Assembly (NCBI GenBank): GCA_050014595.1 | Contig: JBEKDA010000003.1 | Coordinates: 1 to 64,000 of the forward strand | From: PALSA-129 sp050014595 | Lineage (GTDB): Bacteria; Acidobacteriota; Terriglobia; Bryobacterales; Bryobacteraceae | Reading direction: 5' to 3' | Length of the DNA: 64,000 bases | Shown: positions 8,548 to 17,561 of the stretch, piece after piece | How the letters are laid out: each line of letters begins with the position of its first letter | How positions within the stretch are numbered: the stretch's first letter is position 1 | Notes under the pieces: model-generated | Told to the model about the DNA's origin: nothing | Databases searched by the model: none | Seen by the model: only the letters and a program-made list of their open reading frames with translations | Position numbers and translations under genes: made by a program

Positions 8548-9099
8548 TCAGATCATCTCGTTCAGCAATTCCGAGCGCGGGTGCGGAATCACCACCTTGT
8601 TCACCAGCATGCCCTTCTGCCCCACGATTTGCGCCGCTGCATCCACGGCGGCCTCGACGGCGGCTACATTGCCAGTCAGCGTAACGAAGGCCTTGCCCCC
8701 CAGCGCCATCGCCAGGCGGATCTCGATCAACTGGACGTTGGCCGCCTTCACCGCCGCGTCGGCGCCTTCAATCAGCGCCGCCACCGAGAAGCTTTCCACA
8801 ATCCCCAGCGCGTCGAGCTCCTCCACCTTCGACGATCCCGCAATCGCCGGGAAGACGGCTTCATGCAGGTTCGGAATCACGAACGAATCGATCACGGCAA
8901 ACCGGCACCCGCTCATGCCCGAACTCACCGCCGCCTCCACGGCGGCCACGTCGCCGCGCACCATCACCATGTACTTGCCCGAGCAGATGGACCGCGACAG
9001 CATCATCTCCACGTCCGACGCCTTCAGCATCGCATCCGCCGCCAGGTATCCGGCGGCGATGCTGGTCAGTTCGATCAGGCCGATTGAATTCTTCGCCAT
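8548..9099 (-). CDS. Tandem-domain microcompartment shell protein, PduT-like
   Basis: 183 residues with two BMC domains. The first has SIGLIELTSIAAGYLAADAM and the pore-loop-like SRSICSGKYMVMVRGDVAAV; the second has LGIVESFSVAALIEGADAAV and AMALGGKAFVTLTGNVAAVE. Two-domain (BMC-T) proteins form pseudohexameric trimers in microcompartment shells. The Cys at position 39, in SICSGKY, corresponds to the cysteine (Cys38 in Salmonella PduT) that holds a 4Fe-4S cluster at the trimer pore. It is 3 bp downstream of the PduS-like gene and clearly co-transcribed with it, matching the known PduS-PduT electron-transfer pairing. No other shell proteins or signature enzymes are in the window. Confidence 0.9.
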   Translation of the reverse strand: MAKNSIGLIELTSIAAGYLAADAMLKASDVEMMLSRSICSGKYMVMVRGDVAAVEAAVSSGMSGCRFAVIDSFVIPNLHEAVFPAIAGSSKVEELDALGIVESFSVAALIEGADAAVKAANVQLIEIRLAMALGGKAFVTLTGNVAAVEAAVDAAAQIVGQKGMLVNKVVIPHPRSELLNEMI

Positions 9100-9102
9100 G
9101 GT

Positions 9103-10413
9103 TTACGCCACAATCTCCACGTACTCGGCTGTCACCGCGCGGACTTGGCCGTCGATGCTGGCGTGTGCGTGGGCGCCCAGCTTTCCATCCGCCACGCGCC
9201 CCACCGCCTGCCCGCGCTTCACCTTCTTGCCGGCTTCCACGGTGGGGACGGCCGCTTCGCCCGCGTGCTGCTTCAGCTTGATGCGCACCACCGCGGGCCG
9301 GCACTCCACCGCGCTAAACGGCGTTTCGGCCTCGTACTCTTCCACCTGCAACCGCTTGCGCAACTGCGAGAGCGGCACGCGCCGGTATTCCTTCATGGGA
9401 TGCACTTCCACCGACTTTTGCTGTACGAATTTCAGGCCCGCATCGCGCCGGTCGTGCTTCCCCCGATCGCAGGCCTCTTTGGGGTACAGATCCTCGGGAC
9501 ACGCGTAGAGCGTGCACAGCCCGCATGAGCAGCACAGCTCCGACCACTGGTTCCAAATGTCGCCGCCGGTCATGGTGAAGCCCAGGCTGCGCATCACCTT
9601 GTGCGGCTGCACGTCGTAGCCCAGCAGATAGCGGGGGCAGAACTCCGTGCAGTAGCTGCACTGGTCGCACGCCGATTTCCCGATGTGGTTCATCTCCTGC
9701 TGCGAGCGCGTCTTGCGCGTCATCAGGTAATGATCGCGCGGCAGCACGATCAGCCCGCCGGTGGTCTTGGTCACCACGTCGTCCAGGTCAAAGGTCAGCG
9801 TCCCCATCATGAGCCCGCTGATGAATACGCCGAAATCCGCGACGGTCGAGCCGCCGGCCATCGCCAGAAGATCGCGGAAGGGCGTCCCCACGGGCGCCCA
9901 GAACGATTGCGGCTGCTTCACCGCGCCGCACACGGAAAGGAATTTCTCGGTCACCGCGTGGCCCTGCCCGGCTTGGTGGACGTTGTAAAGCGTCTCCACG
10001 TTGTTCACCACGCAGCCCACCTGCAGCGGAATACCAGCCGCCGGGATCAGCCGCCCGGTGGCTGTGTACACCAGCTCATACTCATCGCCCGAGGGGTAAA
10101 AATCGCCCAGCATCACGAACTCGATGCGGTCGGTTTTTAGTTGGCTCTGGAGCGCCGCCAGCGACGCCGCGTTCTTCGTCTTGATGCCGAACTTGCCTTT
10201 TTTGGCCCCCACGGTGTCCATCAGAGAGAGCATTCCGGCCAGGATCGGTTCCGGAAAGTGCTTCATCAGCTCGGCATCTTTGTGGATCAGCGGCTCGCAC
10301 TCGGCTCCGTTGGCGATCACGAACTCCACCTGGGCTTGCGCCTTGACGTAGGTCGGAAACCCGGCCCCGCCGGCGCCCACCACCCCGGATTCGCGCAACT
10401 GCTCCACGAGCAT
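9103..10413 (-). CDS. PduS-like flavin/iron-sulfur (RnfC-type) oxidoreductase
   Basis: 436 residues. The N-terminal region has the RnfC/Nqo1 flavin and nucleotide-binding glycine loop (VVGAGGAGFPTYVK, residues 11-24) and ANGAECEPLIHKD. A SLBB-like domain follows (about 165-235). Two 4Fe-4S cluster motifs follow: CDQCSYCTEFCP (249-260) and CCSCGLCTLYACP (294-306). A biotinyl-like/RnfC hybrid beta domain is at the C-terminus (GKKVKRGQAVGR). PduS family members reduce cobalamin or otherwise move electrons across microcompartment shells. There is no Shine-Dalgarno sequence; TATCCT lies 8 nt before the ATG, suggesting a leaderless transcript. It is first in a two-gene unit with the PduT-like protein and divergent from the DUF3142 gene. 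Confidence 0.88.
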   Translation of the reverse strand: MLVEQLRESGVVGAGGAGFPTYVKAQAQVEFVIANGAECEPLIHKDAELMKHFPEPILAGMLSLMDTVGAKKGKFGIKTKNAASLAALQSQLKTDRIEFVMLGDFYPSGDEYELVYTATGRLIPAAGIPLQVGCVVNNVETLYNVHQAGQGHAVTEKFLSVCGAVKQPQSFWAPVGTPFRDLLAMAGGSTVADFGVFISGLMMGTLTFDLDDVVTKTTGGLIVLPRDHYLMTRKTRSQQEMNHIGKSACDQCSYCTEFCPRYLLGYDVQPHKVMRSLGFTMTGGDIWNQWSELCCSCGLCTLYACPEDLYPKEACDRGKHDRRDAGLKFVQQKSVEVHPMKEYRRVPLSQLRKRLQVEEYEAETPFSAVECRPAVVRIKLKQHAGEAAVPTVEAGKKVKRGQAVGRVADGKLGAHAHASIDGQVRAVTAEYVEIVA

Positions 10414-10463
10414 AAGCTAAAAGGATAGCAGTTTGCCGCATCGCTCTTTGGCATGTGCCGTGC

Positions 10464-10477
10464 TATAACGGACCCCG
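10464..10477 (+). promoter_or_regulatory. -10 box for a likely leaderless transcript
   Basis: TATAAC (10464-10469) is followed by only 8 nt before the GTG at 10478, and no Shine-Dalgarno sequence intervenes. Transcription would start at or next to the initiation codon. No good -35 element is visible. Confidence 0.4.
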
Positions 10478-11194
10478 GTGAAGACGCTTTCCGCAGCCGC
10501 TCTGGCGTTGGCCGGGCTCCTGTTTTGGCCGCGGCCTTCCGAGCCTTTGACTGGATTCCCGCGCGTCTTCCTATGGGCGTGGGAGCGTCCCGAAAACCTC
10601 GAATTCCTCGACCCGCATTCCACCGGCATTGCATTTCTGGCCCGCACGGTGTGTCTCCGTGAAGGCACCGTGTCCGTCCGCCCGCGGTTGCAGCCGTTGC
10701 GCTACCCGCCCAGCGCCGTTTTGATGGCGGTAGTTCGAGTGGAACCGCGCGGCGACTCCCTGCCTCCGGTGGAAGCCGCGTCGGCTGTGATTGCCGGGGC
10801 CGCCGAGATTCCCGGCGTGCGCGCGCTGCAGGTGGATTTCGACGCCACTCTCTCGCAGCGCACCTACTACCGGAGCCTGCTGACCGATCTGCGAGCGCGC
10901 GTGCCGCAACGGATGCCGCTCTCGATGACCGCGCTGACGTCGTGGTGCGAAGCGGACACCTGGATCACCGGGCTGCCCGTCGCCGAAGCCGTCCCGATGC
11001 TCTTCCGCATGGGCCGTGGCGAGCGTCCCGCGCGGACGTTCCGGCCGGCGCTTTGCCAATCGAGCGCGGGCGTCTCGACCGATGAACCGCTGCGCGAGCC
11101 GCCCTCGGCGGCACGCCTTTACCTATTCAACCCACGTCCCTGGACCGCCGCGACCTACCTGGCGGCGCTGCGCGAGGCACGCAAATGGCACTGA
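10478..11194 (+). CDS. DUF3142-family protein
   Basis: 238 residues from a GTG start placed 8 nt after a TATAAC box. An N-terminal hydrophobic stretch (LSAAALALAGLLFW) suggests export or membrane anchoring. The body has the DUF3142 pattern: FLWAWERPENLEFLD near residue 30, GIAFLARTV, VRPRLQPLRYPP, AVVRVEP and then VRALQVDFDATLSQRTYY with a conserved aspartate. This is a TIM-barrel-like fold of unknown activity. It overlaps the next gene by 10 bp, so the two are translationally coupled. That partner is also an exported protein of unknown role. Confidence 0.7.
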   Translation: MKTLSAAALALAGLLFWPRPSEPLTGFPRVFLWAWERPENLEFLDPHSTGIAFLARTVCLREGTVSVRPRLQPLRYPPSAVLMAVVRVEPRGDSLPPVEAASAVIAGAAEIPGVRALQVDFDATLSQRTYYRSLLTDLRARVPQRMPLSMTALTSWCEADTWITGLPVAEAVPMLFRMGRGERPARTFRPALCQSSAGVSTDEPLREPPSAARLYLFNPRPWTAATYLAALREARKWH

Positions 11195-13152
11195 GACTTT
11201 TGATTGCGATTCTGATTCTGGCTGTTCCGGCGGAACTTCCCGGCTGCGGCCCGTTCCTGCCGGAAGCCTTGTTCTACCTGGCCGGCACACCCGAGAAGCC
11301 GGCGGAATTCGCCCGCGGCCAACTCGGCATCGTGCAGCCCACCTATGAACGCTTGTACCAGGTGATCGCGTACCGCTACCTCGCGGGCGTAGGCCTGAAC
11401 GATGAGGAACAACAGGCCGTCCTGCCGTCTTCTCAGCCGGTAGCTGATGCGCCCGCGCCCACCGTGCCGCCGAATCCCTGGCTGCTAGCGCGCAACGACG
11501 TGCCCGGCATCAACCCGCAGGGCGCGCTCGACCCCTATCGCCAGGTGAAAAAGGAAGGCTATTTTGATACCTACCTCAATTGCAATGACGACGCCTTCCG
11601 CACCGCCGCGTCCACGCTCAAACGGGTTCAACAGGCCGGCGCTGCCGCCGAATGGATTGCCGCACAGGACATCGTTTTTGCCGACTGCTCTAAGGGCGCG
11701 ACTATTCCGCGGCCTGCTTCCGACCAGCGTCTTGCAGCAGACCGCGCCTACCAGATCGCTTCCGCCAAATTCTATTCCGAGCAGTACGACGCCGCGCGCC
11801 AGGACTTCCAAACCATCGCAGCGGACGCTTCATCCCCGTGGCACGACGTCGCGCCATATCTGGCCGCGCGTTGCCTGATCCGCTCCGGCAAGTTAGCCGA
11901 TGCCGAGACCGAACTGCAAGGCATCGCGGCAGACCCGGCACTAGCGCGATGGCATGCGCCTGCCGATCGGTTGCTGGGCTATGTGCGCGCGCGTCTCCAT
12001 CCGTCCGAGCGGATGCACGAGCTGGCGCTGGCGCTCGTCCGGCCGGATTCGCAATCCACCATCGGCCAGGATCTCATCGACTACCGCATGCTGTTCGACA
12101 AGAACGTCAAGCCGCAGCCCAATGACGATCTCAGTGACTGGATTCGGAGCTTCCAGGCCGGCGGCACGGGCGCGATCGAGAAATGGCGCAGCCGCCGTAC
12201 GATGCCATGGCTGGTAGCCGCTCTGCAGGCATCGAAGCCCCGCGATGCTGCCACGCCCGAGCTTCTGGCCGCAGCCGGCGAAGTGAAGCTCGATTCCCCA
12301 GCCTATATCACGGTCAACTACCACCGCGTGCGGCTGATGCCGCCGGACGACGCCCGCGTGCTGGCCGACCAGCTCCTGGCGGCCAAGATGCCTACCTCCT
12401 CGCGCAACCAATTCCGCGCCGAACGCATGCGCCTGGCACGTGATTTCGAGGACTTCCTGCGATTCGCGCCGCGCCGCCCCGTGGCCGTGTCAACTGACGA
12501 CGTGAGGCCCGTTGATACGAGTCTTGACTTGCTTGATAACGATTCCACGCTCCTCTTGAATCGTGACATCCCGGTGGTGCAGCTGAAACAAGCGGCCACC
12601 AGCACGCTCCTGCCGGATGTGGCACGCGAGCAACTCAAGGATGTCGTCTCCGTCCGTACGCTGCTGCTATCCGATTCGCCACGATTCGATGAAGTTTTTG
12701 AGCTGCTTAAAAACCCCGGCATGCGCCCGTACGTCGACTCCGGCTATGGCCGCTACACCAACGAGCTGGCAAAAATCGACCCCTATCGCGACAACTGGTG
12801 GTGCTCTTCGAGCGCCATCAATGTCTCGAACAATTCGATTTTACGCAAGCCCGACGACCCCGGCGCGCCCTTCCTCTCTGCCGCCGATCGCGACCAGGCC
12901 GCCGCCGAATGGAAGAAGCTGCAAGCGGTCGCCACGGCTCCCGACTGGCTCGGCGCTCAGACGCTCGCGTTCGCGCAGGCCCATCCGCAAGACCCGCGCG
13001 TTCCTGAAGCTCTCTACCTGGTGGTCCGCTCCACGCGCTATGGCTGCACCGATAATCAGACCGGCGATTTTTCGCACCGCGCCTTCGATCTGCTGCACCG
13101 CCGCTATCCCAACACCGAGTGGGCCAAGAAGACGCCGTACTGGTTCGATTAG
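11185..13152 (+). CDS. Large exported protein with helical repeats, function unknown
   Basis: 655 residues. A signal sequence (ALRLLIAILILAVPAELPGC) ends in LPGC, which could act as a lipoprotein cleavage site, though proline before the glycine is unusual. The middle (about residues 180-300) is rich in alanine-based helical hairpins reminiscent of TPR or outer-membrane assembly repeats (YSEQYDAARQDFQTIA, YLAARCLIRSGKLADAETEL). The C-terminal third contains NWWCSSS and RSTRYGCTDNQTGDFS with conserved-looking cysteines. No enzymatic motif is recognised. The start overlaps the DUF3142 gene by 10 bp. A role in outer-membrane or cell-surface assembly is only a guess. Confidence 0.65.
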   Translation: MALRLLIAILILAVPAELPGCGPFLPEALFYLAGTPEKPAEFARGQLGIVQPTYERLYQVIAYRYLAGVGLNDEEQQAVLPSSQPVADAPAPTVPPNPWLLARNDVPGINPQGALDPYRQVKKEGYFDTYLNCNDDAFRTAASTLKRVQQAGAAAEWIAAQDIVFADCSKGATIPRPASDQRLAADRAYQIASAKFYSEQYDAARQDFQTIAADASSPWHDVAPYLAARCLIRSGKLADAETELQGIAADPALARWHAPADRLLGYVRARLHPSERMHELALALVRPDSQSTIGQDLIDYRMLFDKNVKPQPNDDLSDWIRSFQAGGTGAIEKWRSRRTMPWLVAALQASKPRDAATPELLAAAGEVKLDSPAYITVNYHRVRLMPPDDARVLADQLLAAKMPTSSRNQFRAERMRLARDFEDFLRFAPRRPVAVSTDDVRPVDTSLDLLDNDSTLLLNRDIPVVQLKQAATSTLLPDVAREQLKDVVSVRTLLLSDSPRFDEVFELLKNPGMRPYVDSGYGRYTNELAKIDPYRDNWWCSSSAINVSNNSILRKPDDPGAPFLSAADRDQAAAEWKKLQAVATAPDWLGAQTLAFAQAHPQDPRVPEALYLVVRSTRYGCTDNQTGDFSHRAFDLLHRRYPNTEWAKKTPYWFD

Positions 13153-13181
13153 GGGCCTTGCTACACTGGTCCTTTCCGCCC

Positions 13182-14855
13182 ATGAAACTCAACAGCTATA
13201 CCATCACCCAGGGACGGGATCGCGCCCCGGCACGCGCCATGCTCAAGGGCATTGGCTTCACCGATGAAGATCTCGCCAAGCCCATCATCGGCGTGGCCAA
13301 CACCTGGATCGAAACCATGCCGTGCAACTACAACCTGCGCGAGCTGGCGGTCCACGTGAAGGAAGGCATCCGCGCGGCCGGCGGGACGCCCATGGAATTC
13401 AACACCATCGCCATTTCCGACGGCGTCACCATGGGCACCGAAGGCATGAAGACCTCGCTCGTGAGCCGCGAGGTGATCGCCGATTCCATCGAGCTGCTGG
13501 TGCGCGGCCACATGTTCGACGGCGTGGTGGCCCTGGTGGCCTGCGACAAGACCATCCCGGGCGCGGCCATGGCGATGCTGCGGCTCAACATTCCCGGCGT
13601 GATTCTGTACGGCGGGTCGATCCTGCCGGGCCGCCACGCGGGCCGCGACATCAGCATACAGGATGTGTTCGAAGCGGTGGGCGCGCACGCGCGCGGCCGC
13701 ATCTCCGATGCCGAACTGCTCGACATCGAAGACCATGCCTGCCCCGGCGCGGGCGCTTGCGGCGGGCAGTTCACCGCCAACACCATGGCGACGGTGATGG
13801 AGCTCATCGGCCTCGCGCCCATGGGCACGGCCTCGGTGCCGCAAGTCGACAAGCGCAAAGAAGCCGTCGCGGCGCGCTGCGGCCGCATCATCATGGACGC
13901 CGTGCGCGGCAACCTGCGGGCGCGCGACATCTGCACCCGAAAAGCCTTCGACAACGCCATTGCCGGTGTGGCCGCGAGCGGCGGTTCCACCAACGCGGTG
14001 CTGCACCTGCTCGCCATGGCGCGCGAAGCCGAAGTGCCGCTCTCCATCGACGATTTCGACGTCATCTGCGCGCGCACGCCGGTGTTCGTCGATATCAAAC
14101 CCGCGGGCCGCTACATGGCGGCCGACGTCGATACCGCGGGCGGCATTCCGGTGATCGCGAAGCGGCTGCTGGAAGGCAAGTTCGCCGATGGCTCCGCCAT
14201 GACGGTGACCGGCCGCACGTTTGGCGAGGAGGCCGCGGATGCGCGTGAGACGCCGGGGCAGGACGTGATCCTGCCGCTAAACAAGGTGCTGAAGCCGCGC
14301 GGCGGCATCGCCATTCTGCGCGGCAGCCTGGCGCCGGAGGGCTGCGTGATCAAGTTGGCCGGCCACGAGAGGAAACTCCATCACGGCCCCGCGCGCGTGT
14401 TTGAGCGCGAGGAAGACGCCATGCAGGCCGTCATCGAGGCCAAGATCAACGCCGGCGATGTGGTGGTGATTCGCTATGAAGGGCCGCGCGGCGGTCCGGG
14501 CATGCGCGAGATGTTGGGTGTGACCGGCGCCATCGTGGGCGCGGGCCTTTCCGACAGCGTGGCGCTGGTGACGGACGGCCGCTTCAGCGGCGCGACGCAC
14601 GGCTTCATGATTGCGCATGTGGCTCCCGAAGCCTTCAACGGCGGGCCGATCGCGGTGGTGCGGGAAGGCGACTCGATCACGGTGGACGCCGACCGCGGCG
14701 TGATCGATCTGGACATTACACCGCAGGAAATGGCCGCACGCCTCGCAGCGTGGAAGCAGCCGGCGTTGCGCTATACCACCGGCGTGTTCGCGAAATACTG
14801 CGCGCTCGTGGCGTCGGCGTCGGAAGGCGCGGTGACTAGGCCGAAACAGAATTAG
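13182..14855 (+). CDS. ilvD: Dihydroxy-acid dehydratase
   Basis: 557 residues from the ATG at 13182, where the family's N-terminus (MKLNSYTITQGRDRAPARAM) begins. It dehydrates 2,3-dihydroxy-isovalerate and -methylvalerate in valine, leucine and isoleucine synthesis in the cytoplasm. Iron-sulfur ligands are visible in ALVACDKTIPGAAMA and in DHACPGAGACGGQFTANTMA, with downstream ASGGSTNAVLHLLA and GPRGGPGMREML as family hallmarks. Length is normal. It follows the exported protein by 29 bp on the same strand, without other branched-chain genes nearby. A TACACT hexamer at 13161-13166 may provide its own promoter. Confidence 0.97.
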   Translation: MKLNSYTITQGRDRAPARAMLKGIGFTDEDLAKPIIGVANTWIETMPCNYNLRELAVHVKEGIRAAGGTPMEFNTIAISDGVTMGTEGMKTSLVSREVIADSIELLVRGHMFDGVVALVACDKTIPGAAMAMLRLNIPGVILYGGSILPGRHAGRDISIQDVFEAVGAHARGRISDAELLDIEDHACPGAGACGGQFTANTMATVMELIGLAPMGTASVPQVDKRKEAVAARCGRIIMDAVRGNLRARDICTRKAFDNAIAGVAASGGSTNAVLHLLAMAREAEVPLSIDDFDVICARTPVFVDIKPAGRYMAADVDTAGGIPVIAKRLLEGKFADGSAMTVTGRTFGEEAADARETPGQDVILPLNKVLKPRGGIAILRGSLAPEGCVIKLAGHERKLHHGPARVFEREEDAMQAVIEAKINAGDVVVIRYEGPRGGPGMREMLGVTGAIVGAGLSDSVALVTDGRFSGATHGFMIAHVAPEAFNGGPIAVVREGDSITVDADRGVIDLDITPQEMAARLAAWKQPALRYTTGVFAKYCALVASASEGAVTRPKQN

Positions 14856-14883
14856 CCCGGTTGGTGCTCGCTGGCCTCGATGG

Positions 14884-15035
14884 TGTTCACTTAAGTGGGA
14901 CGATCGCCTTTTGTCGTCTGTCATTTCTCACCTGATCCGGCCGCTTCACAGAGACAAACCGATCGTCCGTCCCACACGCTCCCGAGATCGCCGTTTGGAG
15001 GCAGCAGAGGCGCCACTCCACGGCTTAAGTGAACA
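14884..15035. mobile_element. MITE-like element with 12-bp terminal inverted repeats
   Basis: TGTTCACTTAAG (14884-14895) and its exact reverse complement CTTAAGTGAACA (15024-15035) bound 152 bp with no coding capacity. Inside are sub-terminal partial repeats (GACGATCG on the left, CGATCGTC on the right). It fills most of the ilvD-queA gap. No clear target-site duplication was identified, so its transposon family is unknown. Confidence 0.55.
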
Positions 15036-15095
15036 GTATTGTTACTAGCCTATCCTCCGCGTCCTTGCGTGTCCGTGGTTCATCCACACCACCCA

Positions 15096-16154
15096 TCAAA
15101 CAATCAGCATGCAGTCGCCGTAAGAATAGAAGCGATACCGTTCTTCCACCGCGTGCCGGTATGCCGCCAGCGCCAGTTCGGTGCCGGCGAAGGCGCAGAC
15201 CAGCAGGAGCAGGCTGGTGCGCGGCAGGTGGAAGTTGGTCAACAGAGCCCCGGCCGCGCGGAATTCATATCCAGGGTAAATGAAGATATCGGTCTCGCCG
15301 CTTGCCGCGCCGGCGGCGAGCGCGCTCTCGATGGTGCGGACGCTGGTGGTTCCCACCGCGACCAGCCGGCCGGCACCGCGCATCAGAGCGGCATTCGCTT
15401 CGCTTATGCAATACCTCTCCGTGTGCAGACGGCCGTCTTCTACGCGCTCGGTATGCAGCGGCTGAAACGTGCCCAGCCCGACATGCAGCGTGACGTAGGC
15501 CACTGTGGCGCCGCGCGCCCGGCAGGCGTCGAGGATCTCATGCGTGAAATGCAACCCGGCGGTGGGCGCGGCCACGGAGCCTTTCTCGCGCGCGAAAACG
15601 GTCTGGTATCTTTCGCGATCGGCCGCCGCGTCGGGCCGCTTGATGTAAGGCGGCAGCGGGACGTGTCCGATCTTCTCGAACTCCGCGAACAGGTCGGACG
15701 AACCCGCGAAGCGGATGGTGCGCTGGCCGAATTCGCCGCGCGCGACGATCTCGGCTTCCAGGTCCGGTGTAAAGCGGATGTGTTCGCCCACCGGCAATTT
15801 GCGGCCGGGCCGCACCAGCGCCTCCCAATCGCGGCCATCGGCGCTCACGGCGCGCAGCAGGAAAACTTCCACGTCGCCGCTCAGGAATTCCCGCCGCTTC
15901 GGGTTGTTCTTTCCCACCGGCAGTGCGTGCAGCCCCGCGCGATGCCCGAAGAGCCGCGCCGGGAAGACGCGCGAATCGTTCAGCACCAGGCAATCGCCGG
16001 GGTGGATGAACTCGGGAAAGTCGCGAAACAGGCGATCTTCCCAGCGCCCGGTGCGTCGGTCCACCACCAACATGCGGCCGCCCGCGCGGTCGCCCGGCGG
16101 CGCCTGGGCGATCAACTCTTCGGGCAGTTGGTAGTCGAAGTCCGCCAGATCCAT
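15096..16154 (-). CDS. queA: S-adenosylmethionine:tRNA ribosyltransferase-isomerase
   Basis: 352 residues, the usual length. QueA transfers and isomerises the ribosyl group of SAM onto 7-aminomethyl-7-deazaguanine at tRNA wobble position 34, giving epoxyqueuosine. Family signatures run along the protein: FDYQLPEELIAQAPPGDR at the N-terminus, LVLNDSRVFPARLFG, GHVPLPPYIKRPD, RYQTVFAREKGSVAAPTAGL, LHVGLGTFQPL and the C-terminal TNFHLPRTSLLLLVCAFAG. It stands alone: other queuosine genes are absent, and it is convergent with ilvD across the MITE-like element. Confidence 0.97.
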   Translation of the reverse strand: MDLADFDYQLPEELIAQAPPGDRAGGRMLVVDRRTGRWEDRLFRDFPEFIHPGDCLVLNDSRVFPARLFGHRAGLHALPVGKNNPKRREFLSGDVEVFLLRAVSADGRDWEALVRPGRKLPVGEHIRFTPDLEAEIVARGEFGQRTIRFAGSSDLFAEFEKIGHVPLPPYIKRPDAAADRERYQTVFAREKGSVAAPTAGLHFTHEILDACRARGATVAYVTLHVGLGTFQPLHTERVEDGRLHTERYCISEANAALMRGAGRLVAVGTTSVRTIESALAAGAASGETDIFIYPGYEFRAAGALLTNFHLPRTSLLLLVCAFAGTELALAAYRHAVEERYRFYSYGDCMLIV

Positions 16155-16191
16155 TTAGCCGCTTTTCTCACGGACGTTCGGTGGTGATACC

Positions 16192-16315
16192 GTGGCGCAC
16201 GCACTCCTGCGTGCCGCGTCGGCGCTCGTGCCGACGCCCGGTCCCGACATGTTGTCCGTACCCACCAGGGTTCCGAGACGAGTCTCGACACGGCACGCAC
16301 CAGTGCGTGCGCCAC
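16192..16315. repeat. Long palindromic repeat with internal hairpins
   Basis: Two 25-bp arms (16192-16216 and 16291-16315) are reverse complements except at two central positions; each begins or ends GTGGCGCACGCACT. The 74-bp interior has two further palindromes, GTCGGC..GCCGAC and GAGACGAGTCTC. There is no coding potential. It looks like a dispersed intergenic palindromic element, placed between the starts or ends of queA and the radical SAM gene. Confidence 0.6.
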
Positions 16316-16498
16316 AGCATCTGGCCCCGCGTGAGAAATGCAGGTCAGATTCTTTGCCGGTCCTTCCTGCACGAAACCACTTCAACAATTGACCCGGTCT
16401 TGACATGCAAAGGTACCCACCGCCGCCGAGCTTCTGACTCCTGATTCCTTACTTCCAAATCCCGCAGGGATTTCAAGGGCGAAGCCCTTGCCTAAACT
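16316..16498. other. Intergenic remainder upstream of queA
   Basis: With the palindromic repeat this completes a 344-bp gap between queA and the radical SAM gene. It holds a short CCCGCAGGGATTTCAAGGGCG segment near 16460-16485 that folds weakly. No reading frame of a known family is seen on either strand. Confidence 0.35.
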
Positions 16499-17461
16499 TC
16501 ACTGTAACGAAAACAATTCCCCCTGCTCCTGGCCTTCCCACAGTTCGGGCCGGTATTCGATCCAGCCGGAGGCCAGGCCGTAGCGGTCGCGGATGCGGTC
16601 GAGGCGCGCGGCCAGCGCTTCTTTGTAGGCACGGCCGAGGTGGACGCGGCCTGCATACATGGCCCGATACCGTGGAGCGAGGTCCGGAAACTCGCGATCC
16701 AGGAACGGCAGGAAGACCTTGCGCGCCGCCGCGCCCAGGAAGAGCGGGCCGCCGCCGAACGTCATGGCGCCGGCCTGGCGCGCGGCGTAGGCCAGCCGGT
16801 CGAGCGATTTTTCGCCATCGGTGAGCCCCGGTATGACGGGGTTGGGAAGCACTCCGACGCAAATCCCGGCGGCGCTCAATTTGCGCGCCGCGGCCAGCCG
16901 CAGTTCCGGAAGAGGCGCCAGCGGCGAGAGCAGGCGCGCCAGTTTTTCGTCGAGTGTGGTGATGGTGAAATGAACGGCCAGCACGTTGGTGCGCGCAATC
17001 TCGCGGAGCAGGTCGAGATCGCGCACCACCAGGTCGCTCTTGGTGGTGATGCCCACGTGGCAGCCCCGTTCGCGCGCGAAGACTTCCAGGATGGCGCGGG
17101 TGCGGCGATAGCGGCGCTCGGCGGGCTGATACGGATCGGTGGCGGTTCCGATGGCGATGTGGTCCTCGCGATCGATGCGGCCCAGTTCCTGACGCAACAG
17201 GTGTGCGGTGCCCGATTTGGCATAGATCTTGTCTTCGAAATCCTCCGGCTTCATCTCCATGAATTCGTGGGTGTAGCGCGCGAAGCAATACTTGCAGCCG
17301 AACTCGCAGCCGCGGTAGGGGTTGATGGTCCATCGGAACGGCATCCCCGGGCGGGTGCGGTTGAGGATGCTGCGCGTGGGGATCTCGAAGTATTGAACCT
17401 GGCGTTTGGCTTCGAGCAGTTCGCTCTGGGAAGCCAGTCGAGCGATGCCTACCAGTGCCAT
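16499..17461 (-). CDS. Radical SAM protein (SplB-like family)
   Basis: 320 residues. The cluster-binding motif CEFGCKYC (Cys-x3-Cys-x2-Cys) occurs at about residues 51-58 in NPYRGCEFGCKYCFAR, typical of the radical SAM group that includes spore photoproduct lyase-like proteins. IAIGTATDPYQPAERRYRRT and GITTKSDLVVRDLDLL are further landmarks of this subgroup. Such proteins are widespread, cytoplasmic and mostly uncharacterised; a DNA- or nucleotide-repair role is often supposed but unproven. The gene is monocistronic in appearance, with a downstream GNAT on the same strand 100 bp upstream of it. Confidence 0.85.
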   Translation of the reverse strand: MALVGIARLASQSELLEAKRQVQYFEIPTRSILNRTRPGMPFRWTINPYRGCEFGCKYCFARYTHEFMEMKPEDFEDKIYAKSGTAHLLRQELGRIDREDHIAIGTATDPYQPAERRYRRTRAILEVFARERGCHVGITTKSDLVVRDLDLLREIARTNVLAVHFTITTLDEKLARLLSPLAPLPELRLAAARKLSAAGICVGVLPNPVIPGLTDGEKSLDRLAYAARQAGAMTFGGGPLFLGAAARKVFLPFLDREFPDLAPRYRAMYAGRVHLGRAYKEALAARLDRIRDRYGLASGWIEYRPELWEGQEQGELFSLQ

Positions 17462-17561
17462 ACTTCATTTTCGCTTTTTATTCGCCTTTTGGCAAGGGGA
17501 ATTGCGGGTACGCTAAGCTTTTAGTAACTGGTTTTGTTTCTTTGGTTTGCTGGGATGACGA

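Noticed and set aside
13322..14248. Long arginine- and histidine-rich frame inside ilvD
   Set aside because: Composition is that of an out-of-frame reading of a high-GC gene; ilvD is certain.
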